A DNA stretch of 10,305 nt from Thermoplasmata archaeon (lineage in GTDB: Archaea > Thermoplasmatota > Thermoplasmata > Thermoplasmatales > Thermoplasmataceae): the NCBI GenBank assembly GCA_021819225.1, contig JAKARU010000024.1, positions 1 through 10,305 on the forward strand. The letters run 5' to 3'. This document shows, one piece after another, positions 1 through 6,167 of this stretch. The notes below the pieces were generated by a model. That model was not told the origin of the DNA, did not search any database, and saw only the letters and a list, made by a program, of their open reading frames with translations. The position numbers were made by a program, and so were the translations under genes. Within the stretch, counting starts at the first letter, position 1; every line of letters begins with the position of its first letter.

Positions 1-177
1 CCGATCTTAATATACCATCCAAAACCAGAGATTCCCGAACTAAATCTTTTGTCGTTTTACAAGCAACCCGTTTTAACCTGAGGTTTGATCTGAGACAAGT
101 ACAAGTTTTTCTCTAGTATTAGCTTAAAACACTAATCAAATCCCGACATGTCCGCTTCTGATTCTACATTTCGGAAT

Positions 178-519
178 TTAATAAATCCCGAAAACAACCT
201 TTATAGCTTCCAGGATTTTATGAAATTCTTTTTCAGATACGCAACCCAACTTTTTGATCAATCTGTTTTGAGATACCGATCTTAGTTGAAACATGTCAGC
301 AACTGATCTCTTTGACAAGTTGTTTACCGAGTTGGGAAAAAGATTAACCATCCAGGGCACTGAGTCGTAATGCATTTTGTAATCAGTAATTGGAGCTATA
401 ACTTTCAAGGGTAAAATTCCAATTTCATTACCACTTATTATAACACATGGCCTGGTTTTAGTAATCTCAGCACCTACGGTTGGGGAGAGATTTACCAGCC
501 AAATTTCACCCTGCTTCAA
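178..519 (-). CDS. MazF/PemK-family mRNA interferase toxin
   Basis: The product has 113 residues and belongs by its N-terminus to the MazF/PemK/Kid fold: GEIWLVNL at 4-11, then KTRPCVIIS at 21-29 with the conserved Arg-Pro pair (R23-P24). This loop is part of the RNA-binding and catalytic groove in known family members, which cleave mRNA at short sequences and stop growth. The C-terminal part SVADMFQLRSV fits the usual MazF strand and helix, and the length is normal for the family (about 110). The start is a TTG at 519-517, two codons after the antitoxin stop and in the same frame (TGA-GTA-TTG). No ATG lies nearby in this frame, so translation is probably coupled to the antitoxin. It forms a toxin-antitoxin operon with the gene at 523-753. 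The family assignment is firm; activity and target sequence are unknown. Confidence 0.88.
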   Translation of the reverse strand: MKQGEIWLVNLSPTVGAEITKTRPCVIISGNEIGILPLKVIAPITDYKMHYDSVPWMVNLFPNSVNNLSKRSVADMFQLRSVSQNRLIKKLGCVSEKEFHKILEAIKVVFGIY

Positions 520-522
520 TAC

Positions 523-753
523 TCATTCCCACTCCACAAAATCTTGGGAATCCAGAGAATTGAGAGATTTCAAATCTTCGTCTGACTCGTAATATTTCTT
601 AATCTTTTTGGCATTTTCCAGTACTTCTCTTTTCCTGTCTCTTACCATTTTTTCCCTAACTGCCTCAGCTAAAAACTCTGATTTATTTTTTTTAGTCTTA
701 AGTACTTCTGCTATGTCATCAGGTAAGGTTATATTAAATCTCTGAGTTGACAC
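523..753 (-). CDS. RHH-type antitoxin of the MazEF-like pair
   Basis: This small protein lies directly upstream of the MazF-like toxin. Its N-terminal part, QRFNITLPDDIAEVLKTKK followed by KSEFLAEAVREKM, reads as a ribbon-helix-helix DNA-binding domain. The charged C-terminal tail, which ends DSQDFVEWE, would be the toxin-binding segment. Such antitoxins neutralise the toxin and repress their own operon. I chose the GTG at 753-751 (76 residues), because the RHH strand then begins a few residues after the start. An upstream ATG at 780-778 would add the nine residues MYILYTLLC, which are atypical for RHH proteins and fall on a TATA-like stretch and a palindrome. An 85-residue form from 780 cannot be excluded. 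The antitoxin stop TGA (525-523) is separated from the toxin TTG by one codon. Confidence 0.78.
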   Translation of the reverse strand: MSTQRFNITLPDDIAEVLKTKKNKSEFLAEAVREKMVRDRKREVLENAKKIKKYYESDEDLKSLNSLDSQDFVEWE

Positions 754-777
754 ACATAATAATGTGTATAAAATATA
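752..777 (-). promoter_or_regulatory. Candidate TA operon promoter and operator palindrome
   Basis: An inverted repeat ACACAT-AATA-ATGTGT lies at 752-767 and abuts an AT-rich TATA-like stretch (TATAAAATATA on the + strand, 767-777). The palindrome covers the GTG start of the antitoxin, the usual place for an RHH autorepressor site. A second TATA-like site (ATTATATCG on the minus strand) lies near 808-816 and would suit a start at 780. That this is the operator is inferred from position and symmetry. Confidence 0.45.
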
Positions 778-780
778 CAT

Positions 781-979
781 ACTTTTTGGTAAGTTTCAGT
801 GAATGCGATATAATGTGAAAATTATGTACTTGCCATAACTGAACTCTTGGCTAATTTGTTATTCAGATTGCAATGTTGATCTGGATCAAGCATGTTCAGT
901 CAGTTTTTTGAGCTCATTCAAGGAATTCAACATGCCTTTTCACTTTCATCGATTTTTTTATCCATTCCTTTCTGAAACC
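781..979. other. Gene-free stretch with inverted repeats
   Basis: I see no supportable gene between the antitoxin promoter and the transposase remnant. The stretch holds a perfect 14-nt dyad TTGATC-TG-GATCAA at 876-889. Next to it is a 7-bp inverted repeat, GCATGTT at 890-896 and AACATGC at 929-935, with a 32-nt spacer. These may be relics of an insertion-sequence end, since the transposase remnant stops at 980, but no matching end on the other side was found. Confidence 0.4.
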
Positions 980-1166
980 TTAATTCCTTATTGCTGATTC
1001 AAACTCATCAGGTGTCAGATAATTCAAAGATGAGTGGGGTCTTACCTTATTGTAATCGCTAACTGCCCAGTCTATGTATTTGCTGAATTCATCGTAGCTA
1101 AAGAAATCCCGCGTATATATGTGATCCTATTTGAATCTACCGAAATACTTCTATGTGCCCATCTTC
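980..1166 (-). pseudogene. Decayed 3' end of an IS3/IS481-type (rve) transposase
   Basis: On the minus strand the frame ending at the TAA at 980-982 reads HIYTRDFFSYDEF, then YIDWAVSDYNKVRPHSSL, then NYLTPDEFESAIRN. The RPHSSLNYLTPDEF segment is the hallmark C-terminus of integrase-core (rve/DDE) transposases of IS3/IS481-type elements. Just upstream the expected family text (ENGxIESFFGRFKEDHIYT) is visible but broken. DGHIEVF lies in one frame and GRFK-stop-DHIYTRD in another, so there is a frameshift near 1142 and an in-frame TAG (probably a former GAG). Upstream of about 1170 the similarity is lost. The gene is a dead fragment. The exact IS family and the element boundaries cannot be set from this remnant. 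Confidence 0.8.
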
Positions 1167-1546
1167 CTCATTTCATCACCTTTCAGATTATCACCCAATA
1201 TCTTCCATTCACCCAGACCTGTCCTTTATACGCAGATATATGCTGCAACATCCCATCCGGGTAAAGAATGAAAGAAGGGAGACGCATGCTGAGCCACGAG
1301 GAGTCACCCTCAAGATCAAGAACGCGTATCCCTGGCCAAACATGATCTCATGTCTGGTTAAAAATAATATACAAGGTTATATTTATGAAAAACCGGGTGC
1401 TAAGAGAACTGGTTCCAGTTATCTTTAAGATAACCACATTGAATATGTGGGCATAAGGAGAGGAAGAATTTCTGGGTCGAAACAGAATATTAGTCTAAAA
1501 TTTAAATCGGGTCCCAACCGGTCTATTCTAACTCTACTTTAACATC
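1167..1546. other. Gene-poor stretch with palindromes
   Basis: No recognisable gene. A minus-strand open frame of about 54 codons (about 1349 to 1183) contains a protein-like segment, HISAYKGQVWVNGRYWVII, but has no start codon near its 5' end and no family I know. It may be more transposon debris. At 1407-1450 three palindromes follow one another: AACTGG-TT-CCAGTT (1407-1420), GTTATCTT-T-AAGATAAC (1418-1434) and CCACAT-TGAAT-ATGTGG (1434-1450). An AT-rich TATA-like stretch (AAATTTAAAT) lies near 1498-1507. Confidence 0.4.
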
Positions 1547-2262
1547 TTGAGACCATTCTCAATAAAAATTTCAAAATGCTTATCCATTACTTATTCACCT
1601 AGACACAGATATGATTTTGACTCTGGAAACCTCAAACTCTTCAATAACGAAGGAAATGAAATTAACCTTCCTACTAACAATGATTTTTTGAGAGTTTGGC
1701 CGGCATTTGGGAAATATGGTGGTGGAATCGAAGTATTAGTAAAATTGAACGAATCTGAAATCACGCCATCATCAGAGAACATTTTACTTAATGGTGGGGA
1801 ATTTGATCGTTTCCATCGAGATGCAATTTTAGTATTGGCAGACCAAATTCTTGAGTCGATTAATAAAGGGGTTGTAGCTATTTTTGAGATTGGGGAGGAA
1901 GGGATCGGTTTATCTAAGAATGGTTTACCAGTTTACAGGTGGAAAAAAATGCAGACAACTTTACAATTTCGGTTGGGATTAAAGAAACTCCGGATGGAAT
2001 GATACTGCATATGTGGGGAACAATGTGGAGGGACTTCGACTCATTCCGGTGCATCTGTTGCGTATTGGAAAATGAATTTCAAGCTTTTAGGATCAGAAGG
2101 AGGGAACTTGAAGAGAGATTTAAAAACCAAAATGATCCCTATTTAAAAGATTTCTCAAGCAAAATTAAGGATATTGCTAAAGATTTACTAAAATGTAAAG
2201 AACTAGAACACCCGTTCATGAGATGCTCCCTACTTCCAGAATACATAGTTAGGTTTCCATGA
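1547..2262 (+). pseudogene. Unrecognised gene split by a -1 frameshift at a run of seven A
   Basis: Two overlapping frames join into one protein-like sequence. The first (from 1547) runs through DFLRVWPAFGKYGGG, FDRFHRDAILVLADQ and VVAIFEIGEEG to NGLPVYRWKK. The second takes up as NADNFTISVGIKETPDG, then FQAFRIRRRELEERF, and ends SLLPEYIVRFP at a stop at 2260-2262. The join is at seven A (1943-1949). Left alone, the first frame stops at 2000-2002 after a short unrelated tail. The composite would be about 240 residues, soluble, with a charged helical C-terminal half. I do not recognise a family. The 5' end is also poor: the only in-frame start is a TTG at 1547, with no Shine-Dalgarno site. It could be a decaying gene, a programmed or slippage frameshift, or a sequencing error in the homopolymer. 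Confidence 0.55.
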
Positions 2263-2512
2263 AACAGCTCTACTTTCCTCTTCTTGCTTTCGCAATAAAG
2301 CATGTGGAAACTCGTTCGTTAACATTTTAATGGTTGTTCATGGCTTCAATTTGGTTACTAAGGGAGACATCCACCGAGTCATTGTTTATAATTAGAGTTC
2401 CCAGGGAAATTCTTCGTATTCGCTTGAAACAACAATCAGGTTCAGGTCGATTCATCCCCTGTCCTCCATGATAGTGGACTCTGCCCACTCAGGTAAAAAA
2501 AAGTTTACTTTT
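2263..2512. other. Spacer upstream of the mer operon
   Basis: No supportable gene. A minus-strand frame of 42 codons (2455 to 2327, starting MNRPEPDCCFKRIRRIS) is open but matches nothing I know. A short dyad AGTGG-N7-CCACT at 2473-2489 lies about 30 nt before the mer TATA box and could be a regulator site. No merR or arsR-like gene is present here. Confidence 0.35.
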
Positions 2513-2516
2513 CAGC

Positions 2517-2543
2517 TTTAATACTGTTCTGTGATAACAGGAT
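2517..2543 (+). promoter_or_regulatory. Promoter of the mer operon (leaderless)
   Basis: A TATA-like box TTTAATA at 2517-2523 is centred 24 nt before the ATG at 2544, the spacing expected for an archaeal transcript that starts at or next to the start codon. No Shine-Dalgarno sequence precedes the ATG. Between the box and the gene lies an imperfect dyad, CTGTT at 2524-2528 and AACAG at 2536-2540 with a 7-nt gap. Its position over the transcription start suits a repressor such as an archaeal MerR/ArsR-type protein. That role is inferred. Confidence 0.5.
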
Positions 2544-2777
2544 ATGACAGAAAAAAAGGTAACCATGAAGGTTTTTGGAATGACCTGTGATGACTGTGTA
2601 AGAACCGTAAGTGATGGCCTGAAAAAAGAGGGTGCAGATGTGCTGTCAATTTCATTAAATGACGGCATCGCAATTGTGAAGATAGATGACGCTAAAATTT
2701 CTGCAGAGAATCTTGTTAAATCTCCTGTATTTGGAGGGGAATCCCATTACAGGGCGCAGTTGAGAAAAGTTGAGTAA
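2544..2777 (+). CDS. Stand-alone HMA heavy-metal-binding protein (MerP/NmerA-like)
   Basis: The 77-residue protein is a single heavy-metal-associated domain with no signal peptide. The metal site FGMTCDDCVRTV (residues 11-22) gives the GMTCxxC motif, with C15 and C18 as the thiol pair that binds Hg(II) or other soft metals. The order of the fold (strand, metal loop, helix, strands) fits the usual 65-75 residue HMA domain. Many bacterial MerA proteins carry such a domain fused at the N-terminus (NmerA), while MerP is the periplasmic version. Here it is a separate cytoplasmic gene immediately upstream of MerA. The likely role is to take Hg(II) from thiols and hand it to the reductase. It is not the TRASH-domain MerH of the Sulfolobus operon, so I give no symbol. 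Confidence 0.88.
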   Translation: MTEKKVTMKVFGMTCDDCVRTVSDGLKKEGADVLSISLNDGIAIVKIDDAKISAENLVKSPVFGGESHYRAQLRKVE

Positions 2778-2778
2778 T

Positions 2779-4203
2779 ATGACACAGGAGTACGATCTTG
2801 TCATCATCGGGAGAGGTGCGGCAGCATTTTCTGCTGCAATAAGGGCAAGCGAGATCACATCTAACCAGGCAGCCATTGCGATGATAGGATATGGACCGAT
2901 CGGAGGGACCTGCGTCAATGTTGGCTGCGTGCCCTCAAAATATATAATAGAAGCAGCAAAGGTTGCCAATACACAGCGGAATCCAAGATATCCTGGAATT
3001 GCATCGTCGGATCCAGCGGTTGAATTCAGCAAACTAATGGAATCTCTCAGGGAGGTTGTCCAGGAGGAGAGGAAGAGCAAGTATGAGGATGTCCTGAAAT
3101 TTTATCCCAACATAACTATGTATGAAGGAAAGGCAAGTTTTGTTTCCAGAGACACAGTGAAAGTTACGTCTATCTCAGGAGAAGAGCATATGAAAGGATA
3201 TAATTTCATAATAGCCACAGGTTCCAGTCCCGTCATCCCACAGATAGAAGGACTGGAGGATACCGGCTATTTAACCAGTGAAAGCGTATGGTCACTCAAT
3301 GATCTTCCAGGCAGCATCGGTATCCTGGGAGGAGGATTTGTTGGTCTCGAAATTGGCCAGGCAATGCATAGACTCGGTTCACGTGTGAGGATAATAAAGA
3401 GGCATGATACCATAGCAAGAGGGATTGAAAGTGAAGTTGGGAGTGAACTCATAAGAGCTTTGGAGAATGATGGAATTTCATTTTTAACAGGGAGGAACGT
3501 CAGGAAGGTTTACCGGAGAGGGGATAAGAAGATCATCGTTGCTGAATATCAGGGAAAAATGGAGGAAATAGAGGTTGATGAGGTCCTGATCGCATCGGGA
3601 AGGAAGCCGAATGTGGATGGTCTCTCGCTTGGAAATGCAGGTGTTGAATATTCAGATAAAGGGATAAGTGTAAAGGATGATTTTTCCACAACCAATCCCC
3701 TGATCTATGCAGCTGGAGACGTGGTTGATCAGAGGTACAGACTGGAAACGCTTGCTGCGAGGGAGGGTGCGATTATTGCATCCAATATCTTCAATCATTC
3801 CACAAAGGGAATAAACCTCCAGGAAGTCCCATGGGCAATTTTTACAGAGCCGCAACTTGCTTCCGTTGGTTACACTGAGGATGAATACAACAGGAACTTT
3901 GGAAGGGCCGTTACCAGGGTGCTCCCTCTTGCTACAGTGCCGAAAGCAAGAATATTGCGGGAAGGCATAGGAATGTTCAAGATTGTGGCTGATGAGGATA
4001 CGGGAAGGATTGCAGGTATCCATGTGCTGGCGCCTTATGCTGCAGAGTTCATTATCGAGGGCGTTACAGCGATCAGGAATGGGTATACATTCCAGGATAT
4101 AATTGAAAACAGTCATATATTTCCAACTGTGGCAGAAGGAATAAAGCTGGCCTCGCAGTCCTTTACCAGGGATATGACGAAGATGTCGTGCTGTGTGGAG
4201 TGA
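2779..4203 (+). CDS. merA: Mercuric reductase MerA
   Basis: This FAD-dependent pyridine nucleotide-disulfide oxidoreductase reduces Hg(II) to volatile Hg(0) with NAD(P)H in the cytoplasm. The dinucleotide motif GRGAAA is at 11-16, and the redox-active disulfide motif GGTCVNVGCVPSK is at 42-54 (C45, C50). The NAD(P)H site GGGFVGLE is at 184-191, and the second FAD motif AAGDV is at 311-315. The C-terminus ends KMSCCVE, giving the vicinal pair C471-C472 that sets MerA apart from dihydrolipoamide dehydrogenase. The NmerA domain is absent from this protein and encoded by the gene before it. I chose the ATG at 2779, just after the HMA stop (474 residues); a TTG at 2770 would overlap that gene by 8 bp. 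By ungapped counting, Y102 matches the Hg-active-site Tyr264 of Bacillus RC607 MerA, but the Tyr605 position is F448. Confidence 0.96.
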   Translation: MTQEYDLVIIGRGAAAFSAAIRASEITSNQAAIAMIGYGPIGGTCVNVGCVPSKYIIEAAKVANTQRNPRYPGIASSDPAVEFSKLMESLREVVQEERKSKYEDVLKFYPNITMYEGKASFVSRDTVKVTSISGEEHMKGYNFIIATGSSPVIPQIEGLEDTGYLTSESVWSLNDLPGSIGILGGGFVGLEIGQAMHRLGSRVRIIKRHDTIARGIESEVGSELIRALENDGISFLTGRNVRKVYRRGDKKIIVAEYQGKMEEIEVDEVLIASGRKPNVDGLSLGNAGVEYSDKGISVKDDFSTTNPLIYAAGDVVDQRYRLETLAAREGAIIASNIFNHSTKGINLQEVPWAIFTEPQLASVGYTEDEYNRNFGRAVTRVLPLATVPKARILREGIGMFKIVADEDTGRIAGIHVLAPYAAEFIIEGVTAIRNGYTFQDIIENSHIFPTVAEGIKLASQSFTRDMTKMSCCVE

Positions 4204-4204
4204 T
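4197..4204 (+). promoter_or_regulatory. Shine-Dalgarno site of the DUF302 gene
   Basis: GGAGTGAT overlaps the merA stop codon (TGA, 4201-4203) and ends 4 nt before the ATG at 4209. It matches the archaeal anti-Shine-Dalgarno complement GGAGGTGAT. It fixes the start at 4209 rather than the in-frame GTG at 4188, and shows leadered translation inside the operon. Confidence 0.7.
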
Positions 4205-4208
4205 AGAA

Positions 4209-4586
4209 ATGAATACGAAAGAAATAGTTTCAAAATTTGGATTTGAGGAGACGGTGGGGATTCTTCAGAGATCTGTGGAGGAAAATGGCCTGAAGGTTAT
4301 TTCAGTCATAGATGCACAGGCTAATTTGAAGAAGATTGGGATCGAGATAAAGGGAAATAAAATCCTTGAAGTCTTTCACCCTAAACTTGCCAGGGAGGTT
4401 TTTGACAGTGATCTGAGGGCAGGGATAGTGCCGCCATTGAGAATTTACATATATGAAGGAAATGGCATGACACACGTGTCAGTTCAGAGCGCTGCTGAAC
4501 TCTTCTCCCGGTACAATGGATTGGGAGAACTTGCTGAAAGAGTGGATAAAATGCTTGATTCCATCACTGATTCTGTTGCAAAATGA
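4209..4586 (+). CDS. DUF302 family protein of the mer operon
   Basis: The protein has 125 residues and no signal or membrane segment. The DUF302 pattern is visible: an N-terminal helix (FGFEETVGILQRSVEENGLKV, about 10-30), VISVIDAQ, then KILEVFHPKLAREVF (51-65), and PPLRIYIYEGNG (75-86), where the family has its conserved Pro-Leu-Arg-hydrophobic strand. No cysteine is present, so it is unlikely to bind mercury through thiols. DUF302 proteins are often found next to metal, redox or sulfur genes, but no biochemical role is established. It follows merA by 5 nt and is clearly in the same operon. Its place as third gene recalls the small merI gene of the Sulfolobus merHAI operon, but I cannot say that they are related. 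Confidence 0.85.
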   Translation: MNTKEIVSKFGFEETVGILQRSVEENGLKVISVIDAQANLKKIGIEIKGNKILEVFHPKLAREVFDSDLRAGIVPPLRIYIYEGNGMTHVSVQSAAELFSRYNGLGELAERVDKMLDSITDSVAK

Positions 4587-5180
4587 ATTAATGCGAACCG
4601 GGAAAGTGTAAAATAAACCAGGTAATTTTAATGGATCTCCGAGCTTTCATGTGGTTGACGAAGATTCAATTTTTTTGGCTTGCTCATTTAGGACCCTGAA
4701 TGTGTTTATTATCAACAAGATCATCTTTTTTATGGAAGATCCCTTTTTTACTCAACTATTAAGAGATTCAATTACTGGCAATCCACACAAAAGTGCGATG
4801 AACTGTATAATTAACCATAATTTATATCACATGTAATATACGCTACCTCTTAGCCAGGACTGTCACTGGCTTTTAATGCCTGGATCTCTTATAAAAATCA
4901 GGGATCTCCAGGTTGCTGTTGGGAATATAGGGATATGGCGAGATTCTGGAAAACCAAAAGACATAGTGGTGCTGAAGATGACGCATTCTTCCAGAAAGAG
5001 ATAGAGGGATGTCTTTCTTGCCCTGCGACTTAACAGTCCCATCTGGAAATTCACTGAAACCCTCTCTCTTTTAAATTTTATTAGATCGTCATATACGGAT
5101 TTCTTAAGTTATCGTTTTTGGCACAACATACGTCTATATTTAACCACTGGCTTTGCATTTATGCATTATTGGTGATAAAA
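4587..5180. other. Non-coding accessory stretch after the mer operon
   Basis: No intact gene is supportable. T-tracts at 4668-4674 and around 4726-4750 may end mer transcription. At 4852-4875 a hairpin is followed by T4. From about 4853 to 5020 the plus strand has a 60-codon open frame reading MARFWKTKRHSGAEDDAFFQ and then EIEGCLSCPAT-stop; it looks protein-like but has no family I know. A TATA-like box (CTATATTTAAC, 5134-5143), a dyad TGCAT-TT-ATGCA (5154-5165) and GGTGAT-AAA-ATG (5171-5182) look like a fossil gene start, but the frame closes after two codons (ATG ACC TGA). Confidence 0.4.
4852..4875 (+). terminator. Hairpin with short T-tract
   Basis: A 6-bp perfect stem, AGCCAG at 4852-4857 with CTGGCT at 4866-4871, encloses an 8-nt loop and runs into TTTT (4871-4874). 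It lies about 265 nt after the DUF302 stop, so if it acts as a terminator it belongs to a long 3' tail of the mer transcript or to a lost gene. Confidence 0.3.
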
Positions 5181-5189
5181 TGACCTGAT

Positions 5190-5323
5190 AGATTATTTCT
5201 AAGGGCCAATCATCTGCTCAGGCAGAGTGCTTGAACAGTCATTGCAGACCTTACAGAGCGGCATTGTATGACTGGAATCTCGCGGTTGATATCCTCATTT
5301 CAGGAATCCAGGTTTTCTAAGCT
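5190..5323 (+). pseudogene. Decayed 3' end of an IS200/IS605-type tnpB
   Basis: The plus strand keeps the end of a TnpB-like zinc-ribbon and RuvC-III segment in two frames. The first reads DYF-stop-GPIICSGRVLEQSLQTLQSG, which resembles the (W/Y)FPSSKxCSxCGxV... part of TnpB with one zinc-ribbon Cys pair already lost. A frameshift near 5270 leads to YDWNLAVDILISGIQVF and a stop, matching the family's DRDxNAAxNIL end. Nonsense and frameshift changes show that it is dead. Nothing of the catalytic upstream part is visible, so most of the element is gone. The match to TnpB rests on short motifs and is moderately sure. Confidence 0.55.
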
Positions 5324-5590
5324 TTTACATTCTGGACCGCGTGTGGAAGCATACAGTGGTTTCTTAAGCTGATAGACTGTAAAAAAATTGGTTTCAGCAC
5401 TCGTTGACCTTGCCTTGATGGGGTTGTAAATAGAGATCAGTTTTTCTGTTGTATACATATACCGGGTAATTGGAATTATCGTTCTCAATGTGAAGGAAGC
5501 TGCAATTCTGATCATGCCTGATGGAAGATTTGCTCAAATAACACTCAAAACCTTAATCTCAAATATCCTCAATAAAAAATATCATTGTTG
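5324..5590. other. Gene-free stretch between tnpB remnant and DUF4382 gene
   Basis: No gene is convincing. A minus-strand frame (5515 to 5300, starting MIRIAASFTLRTIIP) and a plus-strand frame (about 5430 to 5590, with AAILIMPDGRFAQITLKTLI) are open on opposite strands of the same DNA. At most one can be real. The plus-strand frame has no start codon with an RBS and may be a gene remnant. Confidence 0.3.
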
Positions 5591-5623
5591 AAAAAAAATG
5601 GACTGCCTTATTGCATCAGTCCA
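5591..5623 (-). terminator. Intrinsic-type terminator overlapping the DUF4382 stop codon
   Basis: On the minus strand TGGACTG (5623-5617) pairs with CAGTCCA (5605-5599) across an 11-nt loop, and the stem is followed directly by ATTTTTTTT (to 5591). The first arm contains the stop codon TGA (5618-5616) of the DUF4382 gene, so the end of translation and of transcription coincide. Confidence 0.75.
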
Positions 5624-6125
5624 CGACAACTCCAACATCAGGAGTGAATATCTTTGAATTCAGGTTCAGGTTCTGATTCAGGTTGAAGTCGATTATGACT
5701 TTTGTCGTTGAGTGCAGCGAGACATTGAAGGGATGATTTATGAATGCAAATTTAGACGCAAGGGTGAAACTCACATTCACTCCGAGAACATTAACTGTCA
5801 CACTCTTTATGAACAGCCTTATCATGGTGTACTTGCCGGGATGAAGTGTTATGTTTGTAAGCAGTGAGGCGTTTGAAATTGTAAGGCCAAGTATGTTTAT
5901 TGTAGTTGTTGGGACAGAGTAGTTAACCCATCCTGAAGCATTACTGTGAAGTTCAACTGAAGTGAAGGTGATATAAACCGCTCCAACTCCAGAAACTGCA
6001 GGAGCATCTGCAACCGATATTGCCATGTGACCATTTGATTCTGTGCCGCTGTAATAAAGGAATCCTCCAATACCAGCTGCAATCACAATTATCACGACGA
6101 TCGGTATTAGTATCTTATTTTTCAT
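5616..6125 (-). CDS. Membrane-anchored or exported DUF4382 protein
   Basis: The product has 169 residues. Residues 1-5 are charged, and residues 6-25 form a single hydrophobic helix (ILIPIVVIIVIAAGIGGFLYY), a signal-anchor placing the rest outside the cell. The body begins MAISVADAPAVSGVGAVYIT, followed by FTSVELHSNASGWVNYSV. This is the typical opening of the DUF4382 beta-sandwich domain (xxDAPxxxVxAVYVTFxxVxVH...W). At least six N-X-S/T sequons (NAS, NYS, NAS, NIT, NVS, NVS) suggest N-glycosylation, which suits an archaeal surface protein in acid. The Asn-rich segment FNLNQNLNLNSK lies near the C-terminus. There is one domain and no catalytic motif; function is unknown. The gene has its own promoter and terminator and is transcribed alone. 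Confidence 0.82.
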   Translation of the reverse strand: MKNKILIPIVVIIVIAAGIGGFLYYSGTESNGHMAISVADAPAVSGVGAVYITFTSVELHSNASGWVNYSVPTTTINILGLTISNASLLTNITLHPGKYTMIRLFIKSVTVNVLGVNVSFTLASKFAFINHPFNVSLHSTTKVIIDFNLNQNLNLNSKIFTPDVGVVVD

Positions 6126-6153
6126 ATTTTTTCATCTGGACTGATTTATTAAG
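6126..6153 (-). promoter_or_regulatory. Leaderless promoter of the DUF4382 gene
   Basis: On the minus strand CTTAATAAATC (6153-6143) is an archaeal TATA-like box centred about 23 nt before the ATG at 6125-6123. No Shine-Dalgarno site lies before the ATG, so a leaderless mRNA is likely. Immediately upstream of the box is the large nested dyad at 6168-6219. Confidence 0.55.
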
Positions 6154-6167
6154 TTTTCTGGTACAAT

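Noticed and set aside
1..81. Plus-strand open frame from the window edge (PILIYHPKPEIPELNLLSFY, stop TGA 79-81), possible tail of a gene.
   Set aside because: Only 26 codons with no recognisable motif; cannot be told from chance.
1034..1428. Two plus-strand open frames of 76 and 91 codons.
   Set aside because: They are antisense to, or beside, the transposase remnant, with no RBS or promoter and no protein-like pattern.
2327..2455. Minus-strand 42-codon frame starting MNRPEPDCCFKRIRR.
   Set aside because: Short, no RBS seen and no family match; noted only in the spacer entry.
2655..4233. Minus-strand open frames antisense to the HMA and merA genes, including one of 193 codons.
   Set aside because: They are shadows of a strongly supported merA gene on the other strand.
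4651..4836. Plus-strand 61-codon frame after the mer operon.
   Set aside because: Composition follows AT-rich T-tracts; no start signal or motif.
5300..5515. Minus-strand 71-codon frame starting MIRIAASFTLRTIIP.
   Set aside because: Overlaps an equally open plus-strand frame and the tnpB remnant; no promoter or family match.
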